Source: Flavobacteriales bacterium
GTDB lineage: Bacteria; Bacteroidota; Bacteroidia; Flavobacteriales; Flavobacteriaceae
Assembly: GCA_002705485.1 (NCBI GenBank)
Contig: PAGT01000071.1
Coordinates: forward strand, 1-9,042
Reading direction: 5' to 3'
DNA length: 9,042 bases
Every line of letters starts with the position of its first letter. The first letter of the stretch is position 1. This document shows positions 1 through 6,472 of this stretch, piece by piece. A program made the translations under genes and the position numbers. The notes beneath the pieces are model-generated. The model did no database searches and was not told the DNA's origin. It saw nothing but the letters and a program-made list of their open reading frames with translations.

Positions 1-168
1 GAGATTGCAAGATCAGCCAGAGATATTCATGGTGGAAATGGAATTAGTGACGAGTATCATGTTGTAAGACATTCCATGAACCTTGAAGCCGTTAATACTT
101 ATGAAGGAACCAGTGACATCCATGCACTAATACTCGGTCAAAAGCAAACCGATATTAGTGCGTTTTAA
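1..168 (+). CDS. gcdH: Glutaryl-CoA dehydrogenase, C-terminal end (5' part lies outside the window)
   Basis: Frame 1 is open from the window edge to TAA at 166-168 and gives the last 55 residues of an acyl-CoA dehydrogenase. The segment GGNGISDEYHVVRH followed by VNTYEGTSDIHALILG and a final ISAF is the characteristic tail of glutaryl-CoA dehydrogenase, a cytoplasmic FAD enzyme that oxidatively decarboxylates glutaryl-CoA to crotonyl-CoA in lysine, hydroxylysine and tryptophan breakdown. The Glu of TYEGT (codon 103-105) corresponds to the catalytic base of the family. The dehydrogenase family is certain. The glutaryl-CoA subfamily is judged from the EGTxDIHALILG tail and is very likely. The gene converges on the S9 peptidase gene with no base between the two stops, and no hairpin terminator is visible after it. 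Confidence 0.88.
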   Translation, partial: EIARSARDIHGGNGISDEYHVVRHSMNLEAVNTYEGTSDIHALILGQKQTDISAF

Positions 169-2250
169 TTAATTTAAACTAGCTTCTAGAAAATCAACCA
201 TTCTTGTATATAACTCTAAGTTGTTTGTTTCTGAGTAGAAACCATGCCCTTCGTCTCCTTTAATCATATACTCAAACGGAACGTCTGCATCTTCTAATGC
301 ATTCTTAAGTTGTAAAACTTGCTTGTATGATGCTTGTCTGTCCTGCCTACCGTGAATCACAAATAAATCACCTTTAATATTATCTACATAATTTATAGGA
401 CTGGCGTTTTCTAAGACATCACGTTCAGTTTCAGGATCTCCCATTTCTATGTGTTGTTGCGGCCTTCCCATATCTGCAAACATCCATTGTTTGTCGTCAT
501 AGAGTGTATATAAATCTACAACCCCAACATAATTAATAGCACACTTAAATATATCTGCATTCTTCGTAATTCCAACCATAGCAGAATATCCACCATAACT
601 TGCTCCTGAAATACAGACTTTATTCATATCCACAAAACCTTTATTGTTTGCCCAATCTAGAGCATCCAATAAGTCATCATGCATTTTTAAGGACCATTGT
701 CTGTTTGCTAATTTCATTTTTTCCAAACCAAAGCCTACAGAGCCCCTATAGTTAACTTGGATAACTCCATACCCTCTAGTAGCATAAATCTGAACTTCTG
801 GATTATAGCCAAATCTATCTTTTGCATTTGGCCCGCCATGAGGATGAATAATGAAAGGAATTTTTTGTCCTTTTCTATAGTCAGGTGGTAACGTTATGTA
901 TCCTGTAAGATCTAGACCATCTCTTGAAGTAAAATCGAAAGGTATCATATCTCCAAGCTCGTAATCTTTAAGCCATGGTGCATATTCAGCAACTTGGACA
1001 ATACCACCTTCTTGTGGATCATAAAAATATGCAGACCCAGGAGATTTATCCGATGAAGTTGTTATTATTATTTTAGAAAAGTCACTACTTGCATACATCC
1101 CAACTTGGTCATCAGGGAATGTAGCTTGAATGCTTTCTCTGAGGTAGCCATATGTTTCATCCCAATAAATATACTTTCTTTGTTCTGCGTAATAACTTAA
1201 GCCGAAGTTAACCTTATTTATTCTGTCTTGTAGAATGTATCCATCTGAATATCCTTGTCTTGGATTAGAAAAATCAAACTTTGGGTCATGAAAGACTTTT
1301 TCGACATACTTTTTATCCTTTGTATCATATAACCAAAGTGCATTTGTATCAGTGTATTCCCAATCTGGATCAAGAGAACCATCTGGTAAAACTGCTTGAC
1401 CGACACCAAATAAAAATCTGTTATCAAAATCAAAGTCTAACGGCATAAAGCATGGTTCTTGATGTCGACACTGTGTCATTCTTGAATATTGTTGTGTATC
1501 AGGATCCATTAGATATACATATGTGAAAAGACCATCTTTATCAGAGTTTGGTTTATAGTCTTTATTTCTGTCATGAGAAGTTGTAAAACCTCTTGCTTTG
1601 CCATCATGATCAACAAGCCAAGACCCAAATTGCTCATCTTTAATATTTGGCACCTCTGCAATTTTTGTTGTTCTTTTTGTTTCAAGGTCAAGCCAATATA
1701 AATCTCTAAATCTTCCTGGATATTGAGGCATACGATTCATAGTAATTAATATTTTGTTAGGATACTGAGGCATTGTATCGAAAAGTCTTGGGTACCTTAT
1801 TCCCTGTCCACTTTTTGTTTGCTTTGCCTGTATTAAAGCCTCTCGTTTTCCAGTTAAAACATTAAGTCCATATAATGAATAACAATCGACTGTTCCTGAA
1901 GTACCTGCACCTCGAGCACAGGATCTAGTTATTAATAAAGTATCATTATTTAAAAATGATGCCGAATCAACTCTTGTATTAATTTGAGTACCTGAATACT
2001 GCCTAGTTTCCATGGTCTCTAAATTAACAACTACTAATATAGGAACGGCAACATCTTCTTCAGGTCTTGTAATATCACATGAAACCTCGCCAGATGGTAT
2101 TAATGCAGCATAGAACTTTCCGTCAGGTGATATATCAATCCCAGTCGATTCTCCATAACAAACAAGTTTTTCTATGGGAATTTTATTATCAGAATGCCCA
2201 AAAAAACTTATTAATATGGTAAATAAAAGTAAATATTTAGTATTTAGCAT
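169..2250 (-). CDS. Secreted S9-family serine peptidase (prolyl oligopeptidase / acylaminoacyl-peptidase type)
   Basis: A 693-residue protein. The frame stays open back to 2406, but the start at 2250 is preferred: AAGGAAA lies just upstream and the N-terminus becomes a short Lys followed by a hydrophobic stretch (about residues 6-17), a Sec-type signal peptide. Residues about 30-440 should form the beta-propeller that filters substrates; 440-693 are the alpha/beta-hydrolase peptidase domain. The catalytic triad is visible: Ser551 in GASYGGY, Asp637 in HGRQD and His669 in DEGHGF. HPHGGP (469-474) and NYRGSVGFG (500-508) are further conserved S9 segments. The family cleaves oligopeptides, often after proline or releasing dipeptides or acylated residues; the exact specificity cannot be read here. 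Eight cysteines, several closely spaced, fit an oxidising periplasmic location. It is transcribed divergently from the TonB-dependent receptor gene, suggesting peptide use, but co-function is inferred. Confidence 0.93.
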   Translation of the reverse strand: MLNTKYLLLFTILISFFGHSDNKIPIEKLVCYGESTGIDISPDGKFYAALIPSGEVSCDITRPEEDVAVPILVVVNLETMETRQYSGTQINTRVDSASFLNNDTLLITRSCARGAGTSGTVDCYSLYGLNVLTGKREALIQAKQTKSGQGIRYPRLFDTMPQYPNKILITMNRMPQYPGRFRDLYWLDLETKRTTKIAEVPNIKDEQFGSWLVDHDGKARGFTTSHDRNKDYKPNSDKDGLFTYVYLMDPDTQQYSRMTQCRHQEPCFMPLDFDFDNRFLFGVGQAVLPDGSLDPDWEYTDTNALWLYDTKDKKYVEKVFHDPKFDFSNPRQGYSDGYILQDRINKVNFGLSYYAEQRKYIYWDETYGYLRESIQATFPDDQVGMYASSDFSKIIITTSSDKSPGSAYFYDPQEGGIVQVAEYAPWLKDYELGDMIPFDFTSRDGLDLTGYITLPPDYRKGQKIPFIIHPHGGPNAKDRFGYNPEVQIYATRGYGVIQVNYRGSVGFGLEKMKLANRQWSLKMHDDLLDALDWANNKGFVDMNKVCISGASYGGYSAMVGITKNADIFKCAINYVGVVDLYTLYDDKQWMFADMGRPQQHIEMGDPETERDVLENASPINYVDNIKGDLFVIHGRQDRQASYKQVLQLKNALEDADVPFEYMIKGDEGHGFYSETNNLELYTRMVDFLEASLN

Positions 2251-2252
2251 AA

Positions 2253-2259
2253 TTTCCTT
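2253..2259 (-). promoter_or_regulatory. Ribosome binding site that fixes the S9 peptidase start
   Basis: On the minus strand the sequence reads AAGGAAA, with the AAGGA core four bases before ATG at 2250. This supports the inner start codon over the upstream ATG at 2406, whose extra 52 residues are Lys/Asn/Phe-rich, resemble translated intergenic DNA and would bury the signal peptide. Confidence 0.75.
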
Positions 2260-2285
2260 ATTTTTAGATGTTGATTTGAAATAAG

Positions 2286-2291
2286 ATAATA
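2286..2291 (-). promoter_or_regulatory. Candidate -10 element for the S9 peptidase gene
   Basis: The minus strand reads TATTAT here (5 of 6 matches to TATAAT), about 36 bases before the start codon. A weak -35-like TTGTTT lies 17 bases further upstream. This would put the transcript start close to 2279 with a leader of roughly 30 bases. It rests on consensus by eye in AT-rich DNA, so it is tentative. Confidence 0.35.
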
Positions 2292-2319
2292 CAAATTTTT
2301 TTAAAGACAAACAATATAT

Positions 2320-2348
2320 TTTGACAAAAATGTCAAACATATTTGACA
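2320..2348. promoter_or_regulatory. Candidate operator: three TTTGACA half-sites in alternating orientation
   Basis: TTTGACA at 2320-2326, its exact reverse complement TGTCAAA at 2331-2337, and TTTGACA again at 2342-2348. Starts are 11 bases apart and each spacer is four bases (AAAA, then CATA), so the middle half-site can pair with either neighbour to form an 18-base perfect palindrome. Such dyads one helical turn apart are typical binding sites for dimeric repressors or activators. The site lies between two divergent genes and overlaps a possible -35 box (TTGACA, 2343-2348). The cognate regulator is not in the window. A looser fourth copy, TGTCAA, occurs at 2420-2425. Confidence 0.55.
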
Positions 2349-2370
2349 GTTTTAAATTATTACGTATTTT
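2343..2370 (+). promoter_or_regulatory. Candidate promoter for the TonB-dependent receptor gene
   Basis: A perfect -35 consensus TTGACA (2343-2348) is followed after 16 bases by TATTTT (2365-2370), a fair -10. The leader to the ATG at 2496 would be about 118 bases. A competing pair is TTGCAA (2401-2406) with TATAAG (2426-2431), but its 19-base spacing is poor. The TTGACA is also part of the half-site array, so occupancy there should affect initiation. Confidence 0.4.
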
Positions 2371-2495
2371 ATTTAACCATAAAATTAGTTTAAATAAACC
2401 TTGCAATAGATAAAAAATCTGTCAATATAAGCGATGGATGCTTGTTTTAAGAGGACAGGCCGTAAAATTTATTCTATTAAAAGGGGATATTTATA

Positions 2496-5400
2496 ATGCG
2501 AATTTTTAAAAATTTATTTAATTTTTCAATATTTTTTCTTTTTTCACTATCATTTACTGTTTTAAATGCTTATGCAGATGAGACTGTAGATGAAGTTGAA
2601 TCAGTTGAAGCTTCAGCGGAGGTCTCTGATGAATCCGAAGATGAGGATGTAACTGATGTTGGAAAAGTTACCGTAACAGGTTCTAGAATCAAAAGAATTG
2701 ATATTGAAGGAGCTACACCTATTCAGGTAATAACTAGAACTGACATCGATCAGGCTGGTTATGGATCTGTTTATGATGCAGTTTCAAATCTAACACAAAA
2801 TATTGGACAAACATTTGGTGAAAATTTCCAGGCAGGTTTTACTCCTGCTAACCAGGTTATTGACCTAAGAGATTTTGGGCCAGGAAGAACTCTTGTTCTA
2901 GTTAATGGAAAAAGAATGGCAGATTATCCATTCCCATACAGTGGAACACAATCTTCATTTAACTGGGCTTCTATTCCATTAGCAGCAGTTGAGAGAATTG
3001 AGGTTCTTACTGCTGGTGCATCATCTATTTACGGTTCAGATGCTATTGCTGGAGTTATTAACGTTGTTTTGGTTGAGGGTGTTGAAGAGACAACGGTAAG
3101 AGTAACAGCTGGTCGATTCCTTGAAGCAAGTGATGGAGGAGGCCAAGAATATGGTATCGAATTTACTACTGGTGGAGTCATCAATAATTTTACATACACA
3201 GTTGCAGTTGAAGCTAAACGTTATGATCCCCTTTTCACAACTGACAGAGATGAGTATGACAACTACGATGACGAAAAAGGCTCAGGACCTGGCGAAGGTT
3301 TCCCATGGGATTCTGTAAGAGTTTATGGAGCCTATGACGCACAAAGTGACAATGGTGGTTTGTGGGGCGGAAACTATTCTGGTTATAGATATTGGGGTCC
3401 ATCTGAATTCCTAAATTCAAGTGGAGAAAATGCTGGATTTACTTGTGAAACAGCTACAAACATCCCAGGTGCTACAGAGAGCTTCTTCCCTGGAAGAGAT
3501 ACAGGCTCAAGATTATGTTTCCTTTTAGATGGTAATCCACCGCAAACTATTCAAAATGAGAGAGAAAATGCATCGGCATTCTTCGCTGGAGCATATACCA
3601 TTAATGAAAATGCAGAAGTTTACCTTAAAGCTATGCAGTTTAATACAGAAACTACAGGTACTTATTGGAACAGCTTTTACTATCCAGCTTCAGGAGATGC
3701 TGCAAACATAACTACAGACTGGACTATGGGTTATGCAAATTATGGTCCCGCTGGTTATTCAGTTCCAAATCCAGCTTCACCTGGTTCAGCAATGTGGGTA
3801 GCTGACTTTAACTCATTGAAGCAGTTTAGAGAGCCTGCATGGGATAATGCTTTTGACGAAACCTCTACTACTATAGATTTAGGTGTCAGAGGAGTACTCA
3901 ATAATGGTTGGGAGTATGACGTTTCTCATACAACCAATGAATACGAGTCAGAAAGTACTGGTACTTTATGGCTTGCAGTTGAAATGAGAGACCTATATTT
4001 TAACATTGGCGGTAATGATGCGATGGGTAATCCATGTAAAATGAATGCTATTGATCTTTATCTTGAGGGTTATTGGAATGCAGACAACTATATTTTTGGT
4101 CAGTATGATCCAACTGATCCATATGATGTTTATGCATCAGCTTACTCTTGGTCACAACCAACTTGTTTAAATTGGGATTGGATTCTTGGAGGAGCAGACT
4201 TTGCTTATCAAGATTATCAGGGAACTAATGATGAATATGCTGAATCATTCTCAGATTTCACAACAGCCTCTCTAGTAGGAGAGTTTGGAATGTTAAATGG
4301 TGGACCAATTGGTTTTGCACTTGTTGCAGAATATCAAGATATGGGATATGACACTGATCCTTCTCAAGCTGTTGTTGACGGATTGCTTTGGGGTATAGGT
4401 TATACACAAAGTGGTGGTGAAAGAGACAGACAAGCACTCGGTGGTGAGTTAAGAATGCCAGTGACTTCTGATTTAACAATCAATGTTTCTGCAAGAAAAG
4501 ACGTTTACGACGATAGAGTTGTAGATGTTGATAGAACAACTGTTGGTGCAAGTATGGAGTACAGACCTAATGAGGACTTCTTATTTAGAATGTCATGGTC
4601 AGAGTCTTTTAGAGCACCTGACATGCAAAGATCATTTATTGAATCCGTTGAAGGTTTCACAAGCGGTATTGACTATTACCAGTGTTGGTTAGCAACTGGA
4701 TCAATTGAAAACTGCGGAAGTTCTGATGAGTTTCCAGCTGGTTTTGGTAAAAGTAATATTAAATCAACTGAGACTGGTAACTTAGATCTTAGAGATGAAT
4801 CCGGTGATTCATATTCAATGGGATTTGTTTGGGAACCAATTGATAGACTGACATTAACTTTAGATCTTTACAAAATTGTACTTCAAGATATCGTATCGTC
4901 TTCTAGTGAATTTGCTCTAAGATATGGCGAAGCCGTATGTAGAGCTCAGGAAGCTGGAACACCTATTGCAAATGCACCTGAGTTTGATGGCGCATATTGT
5001 AATGATGTTTATTCAAATGTTATTAGAGATGGAAGAGCAACTGGTGTTCAACCTGATGATCCAGTAGCGATTCCAGGCATGGTCGAACTTATAACACGTC
5101 CTCTTAATATCGCTGCTACTGAATATCAAGGAGCTGACTATACATTAAGATATACATTAATTACTGATCAAGCTGGAGACTTTGGATTTAGCTTTAGAGG
5201 TTCTTCTCAATTAGCACTGAAACAAGCTGTTGAGCAGGGTGTATCACGTGTTGACTACATGGATTCTTCATATGTACCAAGATCTAGACAAGTTGCTACA
5301 ACTTCGTGGAGTCTTGGTGACTGGTCTGCTTCACTTTCAGTTAGCAGAATTGGACATATGAATGGATACGAAGATACCAAAATGAGTCCATATTTTAATA

Positions 5401-5591
5401 CTAACGCAACTGCTTATTATCAAATAGCTGATGATATGTATATCGGGCTTTCAGCAAATAATATATTTGATGCTTTCCCTGATAGAGATGCTGCTTATGG
5501 TGGAAGTTCGTATGAACCTTTCTTTGTAAACCAGAACATATATCCAATATATGGACCATCTGCAAGTTTAGTATTTCAAGCTAGATTCTAA
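2496..5591 (+). CDS. TonB-dependent outer-membrane receptor
   Basis: A 1031-residue protein with AGGGGAT eight bases before the ATG. Residues 1-27 are a Sec signal peptide with AYA before the likely cleavage site. An acidic, Lys/Arg-free linker (28-54) precedes KVTVTGSR (57-64), a TonB-box-like start of the plug. The plug (about 65-195) has the usual motifs: ATPIQVITRTDI, GRTLVLVNGKR (130-140) and AVERIEVLTAGASSIYGSDAIAGVINVV (164-191). The rest is the beta-barrel, with a typical SWSESFRAPD segment near 700-709, a late NNIFDAFPDRD segment and a terminal Phe suited to BAM assembly. It should import a ligand too large for porins, energised by TonB. The substrate cannot be assigned: no siderophore- or cobalamin-specific signature is recognised. 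All eight cysteines fall in barrel regions likely to be loops, as four neighbouring pairs. The divergent S9 peptidase hints at peptide-like substrates, by context only. Confidence 0.95.
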   Translation: MRIFKNLFNFSIFFLFSLSFTVLNAYADETVDEVESVEASAEVSDESEDEDVTDVGKVTVTGSRIKRIDIEGATPIQVITRTDIDQAGYGSVYDAVSNLTQNIGQTFGENFQAGFTPANQVIDLRDFGPGRTLVLVNGKRMADYPFPYSGTQSSFNWASIPLAAVERIEVLTAGASSIYGSDAIAGVINVVLVEGVEETTVRVTAGRFLEASDGGGQEYGIEFTTGGVINNFTYTVAVEAKRYDPLFTTDRDEYDNYDDEKGSGPGEGFPWDSVRVYGAYDAQSDNGGLWGGNYSGYRYWGPSEFLNSSGENAGFTCETATNIPGATESFFPGRDTGSRLCFLLDGNPPQTIQNERENASAFFAGAYTINENAEVYLKAMQFNTETTGTYWNSFYYPASGDAANITTDWTMGYANYGPAGYSVPNPASPGSAMWVADFNSLKQFREPAWDNAFDETSTTIDLGVRGVLNNGWEYDVSHTTNEYESESTGTLWLAVEMRDLYFNIGGNDAMGNPCKMNAIDLYLEGYWNADNYIFGQYDPTDPYDVYASAYSWSQPTCLNWDWILGGADFAYQDYQGTNDEYAESFSDFTTASLVGEFGMLNGGPIGFALVAEYQDMGYDTDPSQAVVDGLLWGIGYTQSGGERDRQALGGELRMPVTSDLTINVSARKDVYDDRVVDVDRTTVGASMEYRPNEDFLFRMSWSESFRAPDMQRSFIESVEGFTSGIDYYQCWLATGSIENCGSSDEFPAGFGKSNIKSTETGNLDLRDESGDSYSMGFVWEPIDRLTLTLDLYKIVLQDIVSSSSEFALRYGEAVCRAQEAGTPIANAPEFDGAYCNDVYSNVIRDGRATGVQPDDPVAIPGMVELITRPLNIAATEYQGADYTLRYTLITDQAGDFGFSFRGSSQLALKQAVEQGVSRVDYMDSSYVPRSRQVATTSWSLGDWSASLSVSRIGHMNGYEDTKMSPYFNTNATAYYQIADDMYIGLSANNIFDAFPDRDAAYGGSSYEPFFVNQNIYPIYGPSASLVFQARF

Positions 5592-5606
5592 GTAATATTA
5601 GATTTT

Positions 5607-5635
5607 AAGGGCAGCACTTGTGCTGCCTTTTTTTT
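5607..5635 (+). terminator. Intrinsic terminator after the TonB-dependent receptor gene
   Basis: GGCAGCAC (5610-5617) and GTGCTGCC (5620-5627) are perfect complements. In practice this is a seven-pair GC-rich stem closed by a CTTG tetraloop, extended below by a G-T and two A-T pairs, and followed by eight T residues (5628-5635). It sits 18 bases after the stop codon and separates the receptor from the TonB2 operon. No comparable hairpin occurs elsewhere in the window. Confidence 0.93.
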
Positions 5636-5660
5636 ATCTGGTTTTTTTTATTAAATAATC

Positions 5661-5666
5661 TATAAT
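5661..5666 (+). promoter_or_regulatory. Candidate -10 element of the TonB2 operon
   Basis: An exact TATAAT lies between the terminator and the first gene of the operon, which needs its own promoter. No good -35 hexamer is present at 16-18 bases upstream (the region reads roughly TCTGGTTT), so initiation may depend on an activator or the call may be wrong. The implied leader is only about 17 bases and contains the ribosome binding site AAAGGGA (5677-5683). Confidence 0.4.
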
Positions 5667-5689
5667 AATCAGTCATAAAGGGATCCTAA

Positions 5690-6472
5690 ATGAAATTTTT
5701 AAACTTAACTTTTGTAATCATGTGTGCACCGATTTGCTTCGATCTTGTATCACAAGGCTTAAATGATCAAGATGATCAACTAGAGAAATCTGTTGATATT
5801 TCTAGATCATCAATACAAGACGGCGCTTCAAACCAAAATAGACTAAACGAAATTGATGAAGCCACAAGATTAATAGAATTTGATTACCGAGATACTATGA
5901 AAGAGTATGAAAATCTGAAGCTCTACAATGATCAACTCCAAAGAATCATTAATTCACAAGAAGAAGAAATGATTTCAATCATGAATCAGATTGATGAGTT
6001 GGACAATATTAATATAAACATGATTCCAATAATGTTAAAAATGATCGATGCGCTCGACAAATTTGTTTCTTTGGATGTACCTTTTTTGATAAATGAAAGA
6101 ACCGAAAGAGTATCAAACCTTAAACAAATTATGGACAGAGGAGATATTTCAACATCTGAAAAATTTAGAAAAGTTACAGAGGCTTATCAAATTGAAACTG
6201 ATTATGGAAGAACAATTGAGGCATACAGAGACACAGTAACTTTTGAGGGAGATACTTTTAATGCAGATTTTCTTAGAGTAGGTAGAGTTGCTTTAACATT
6301 TGTTACATCAGATGGTGATAAAGCTGGCTTTTGGAATAAGCAAACCAGTTCGTGGGAAGAGTCATCTGGCGCAGTAAAAAGATCTACAATTGACGGCTTA
6401 AAAATTGCATTAAAACAAGCCCCTCCAACTCTAATAACAGTTCCATTAACAGATTATGAAAAAATTAATTAA
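5690..6472 (+). CDS. DUF3450 family protein, secreted coiled-coil component of the TonB2 operon
   Basis: A 260-residue protein preceded by AAAGGGA six bases before the ATG. The N-terminus (1 to about 22) is hydrophobic with one Lys and looks like a signal peptide, though the cleavage site is unclear. Residues about 50-105 are charged and heptad-like and should form a coiled coil. DUF3450 hallmarks follow: LDVPFLINER (128-137), SEKFRKVTEAYQIETDYGRTIEAYR (156-180) and FLRVGRVALTFVTSDGDKAGFW (194-215). The family has no established biochemical activity. It is commonly encoded directly before TtpC, ExbB, ExbD and TonB genes in Gammaproteobacteria, as here. Its end overlaps the ttpC start by 17 bases. 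A role as a periplasmic partner or stabiliser of the TonB2 complex is inferred from context and predicted location. Confidence 0.9.
   Translation: MKFLNLTFVIMCAPICFDLVSQGLNDQDDQLEKSVDISRSSIQDGASNQNRLNEIDEATRLIEFDYRDTMKEYENLKLYNDQLQRIINSQEEEMISIMNQIDELDNININMIPIMLKMIDALDKFVSLDVPFLINERTERVSNLKQIMDRGDISTSEKFRKVTEAYQIETDYGRTIEAYRDTVTFEGDTFNADFLRVGRVALTFVTSDGDKAGFWNKQTSSWEESSGAVKRSTIDGLKIALKQAPPTLITVPLTDYEKIN

Noticed and set aside
1218..1691. Two short minus-strand open frames inside the peptidase gene
   Set aside because: They are out-of-frame readings of a well-supported coding sequence, with no family resemblance.
2251..2406. N-terminal extension of the S9 peptidase to the ATG at 2406
   Set aside because: The inner ATG at 2250 has a good ribosome site and starts a signal peptide. 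The extension would cover the half-site array and promoter region and has a composition typical of translated intergenic DNA.
2419..2458. Possible hairpin in the receptor leader (CTGTC with GACAG)
   Set aside because: Only five pairs around a loop of about 30 bases, not extendable and without a known riboswitch pattern.
4258..4479. Minus-strand open frame of 73 codons within the receptor gene
   Set aside because: It is His/Gln/Leu-rich, antisense to the receptor barrel, and has no start context or recognisable motif.
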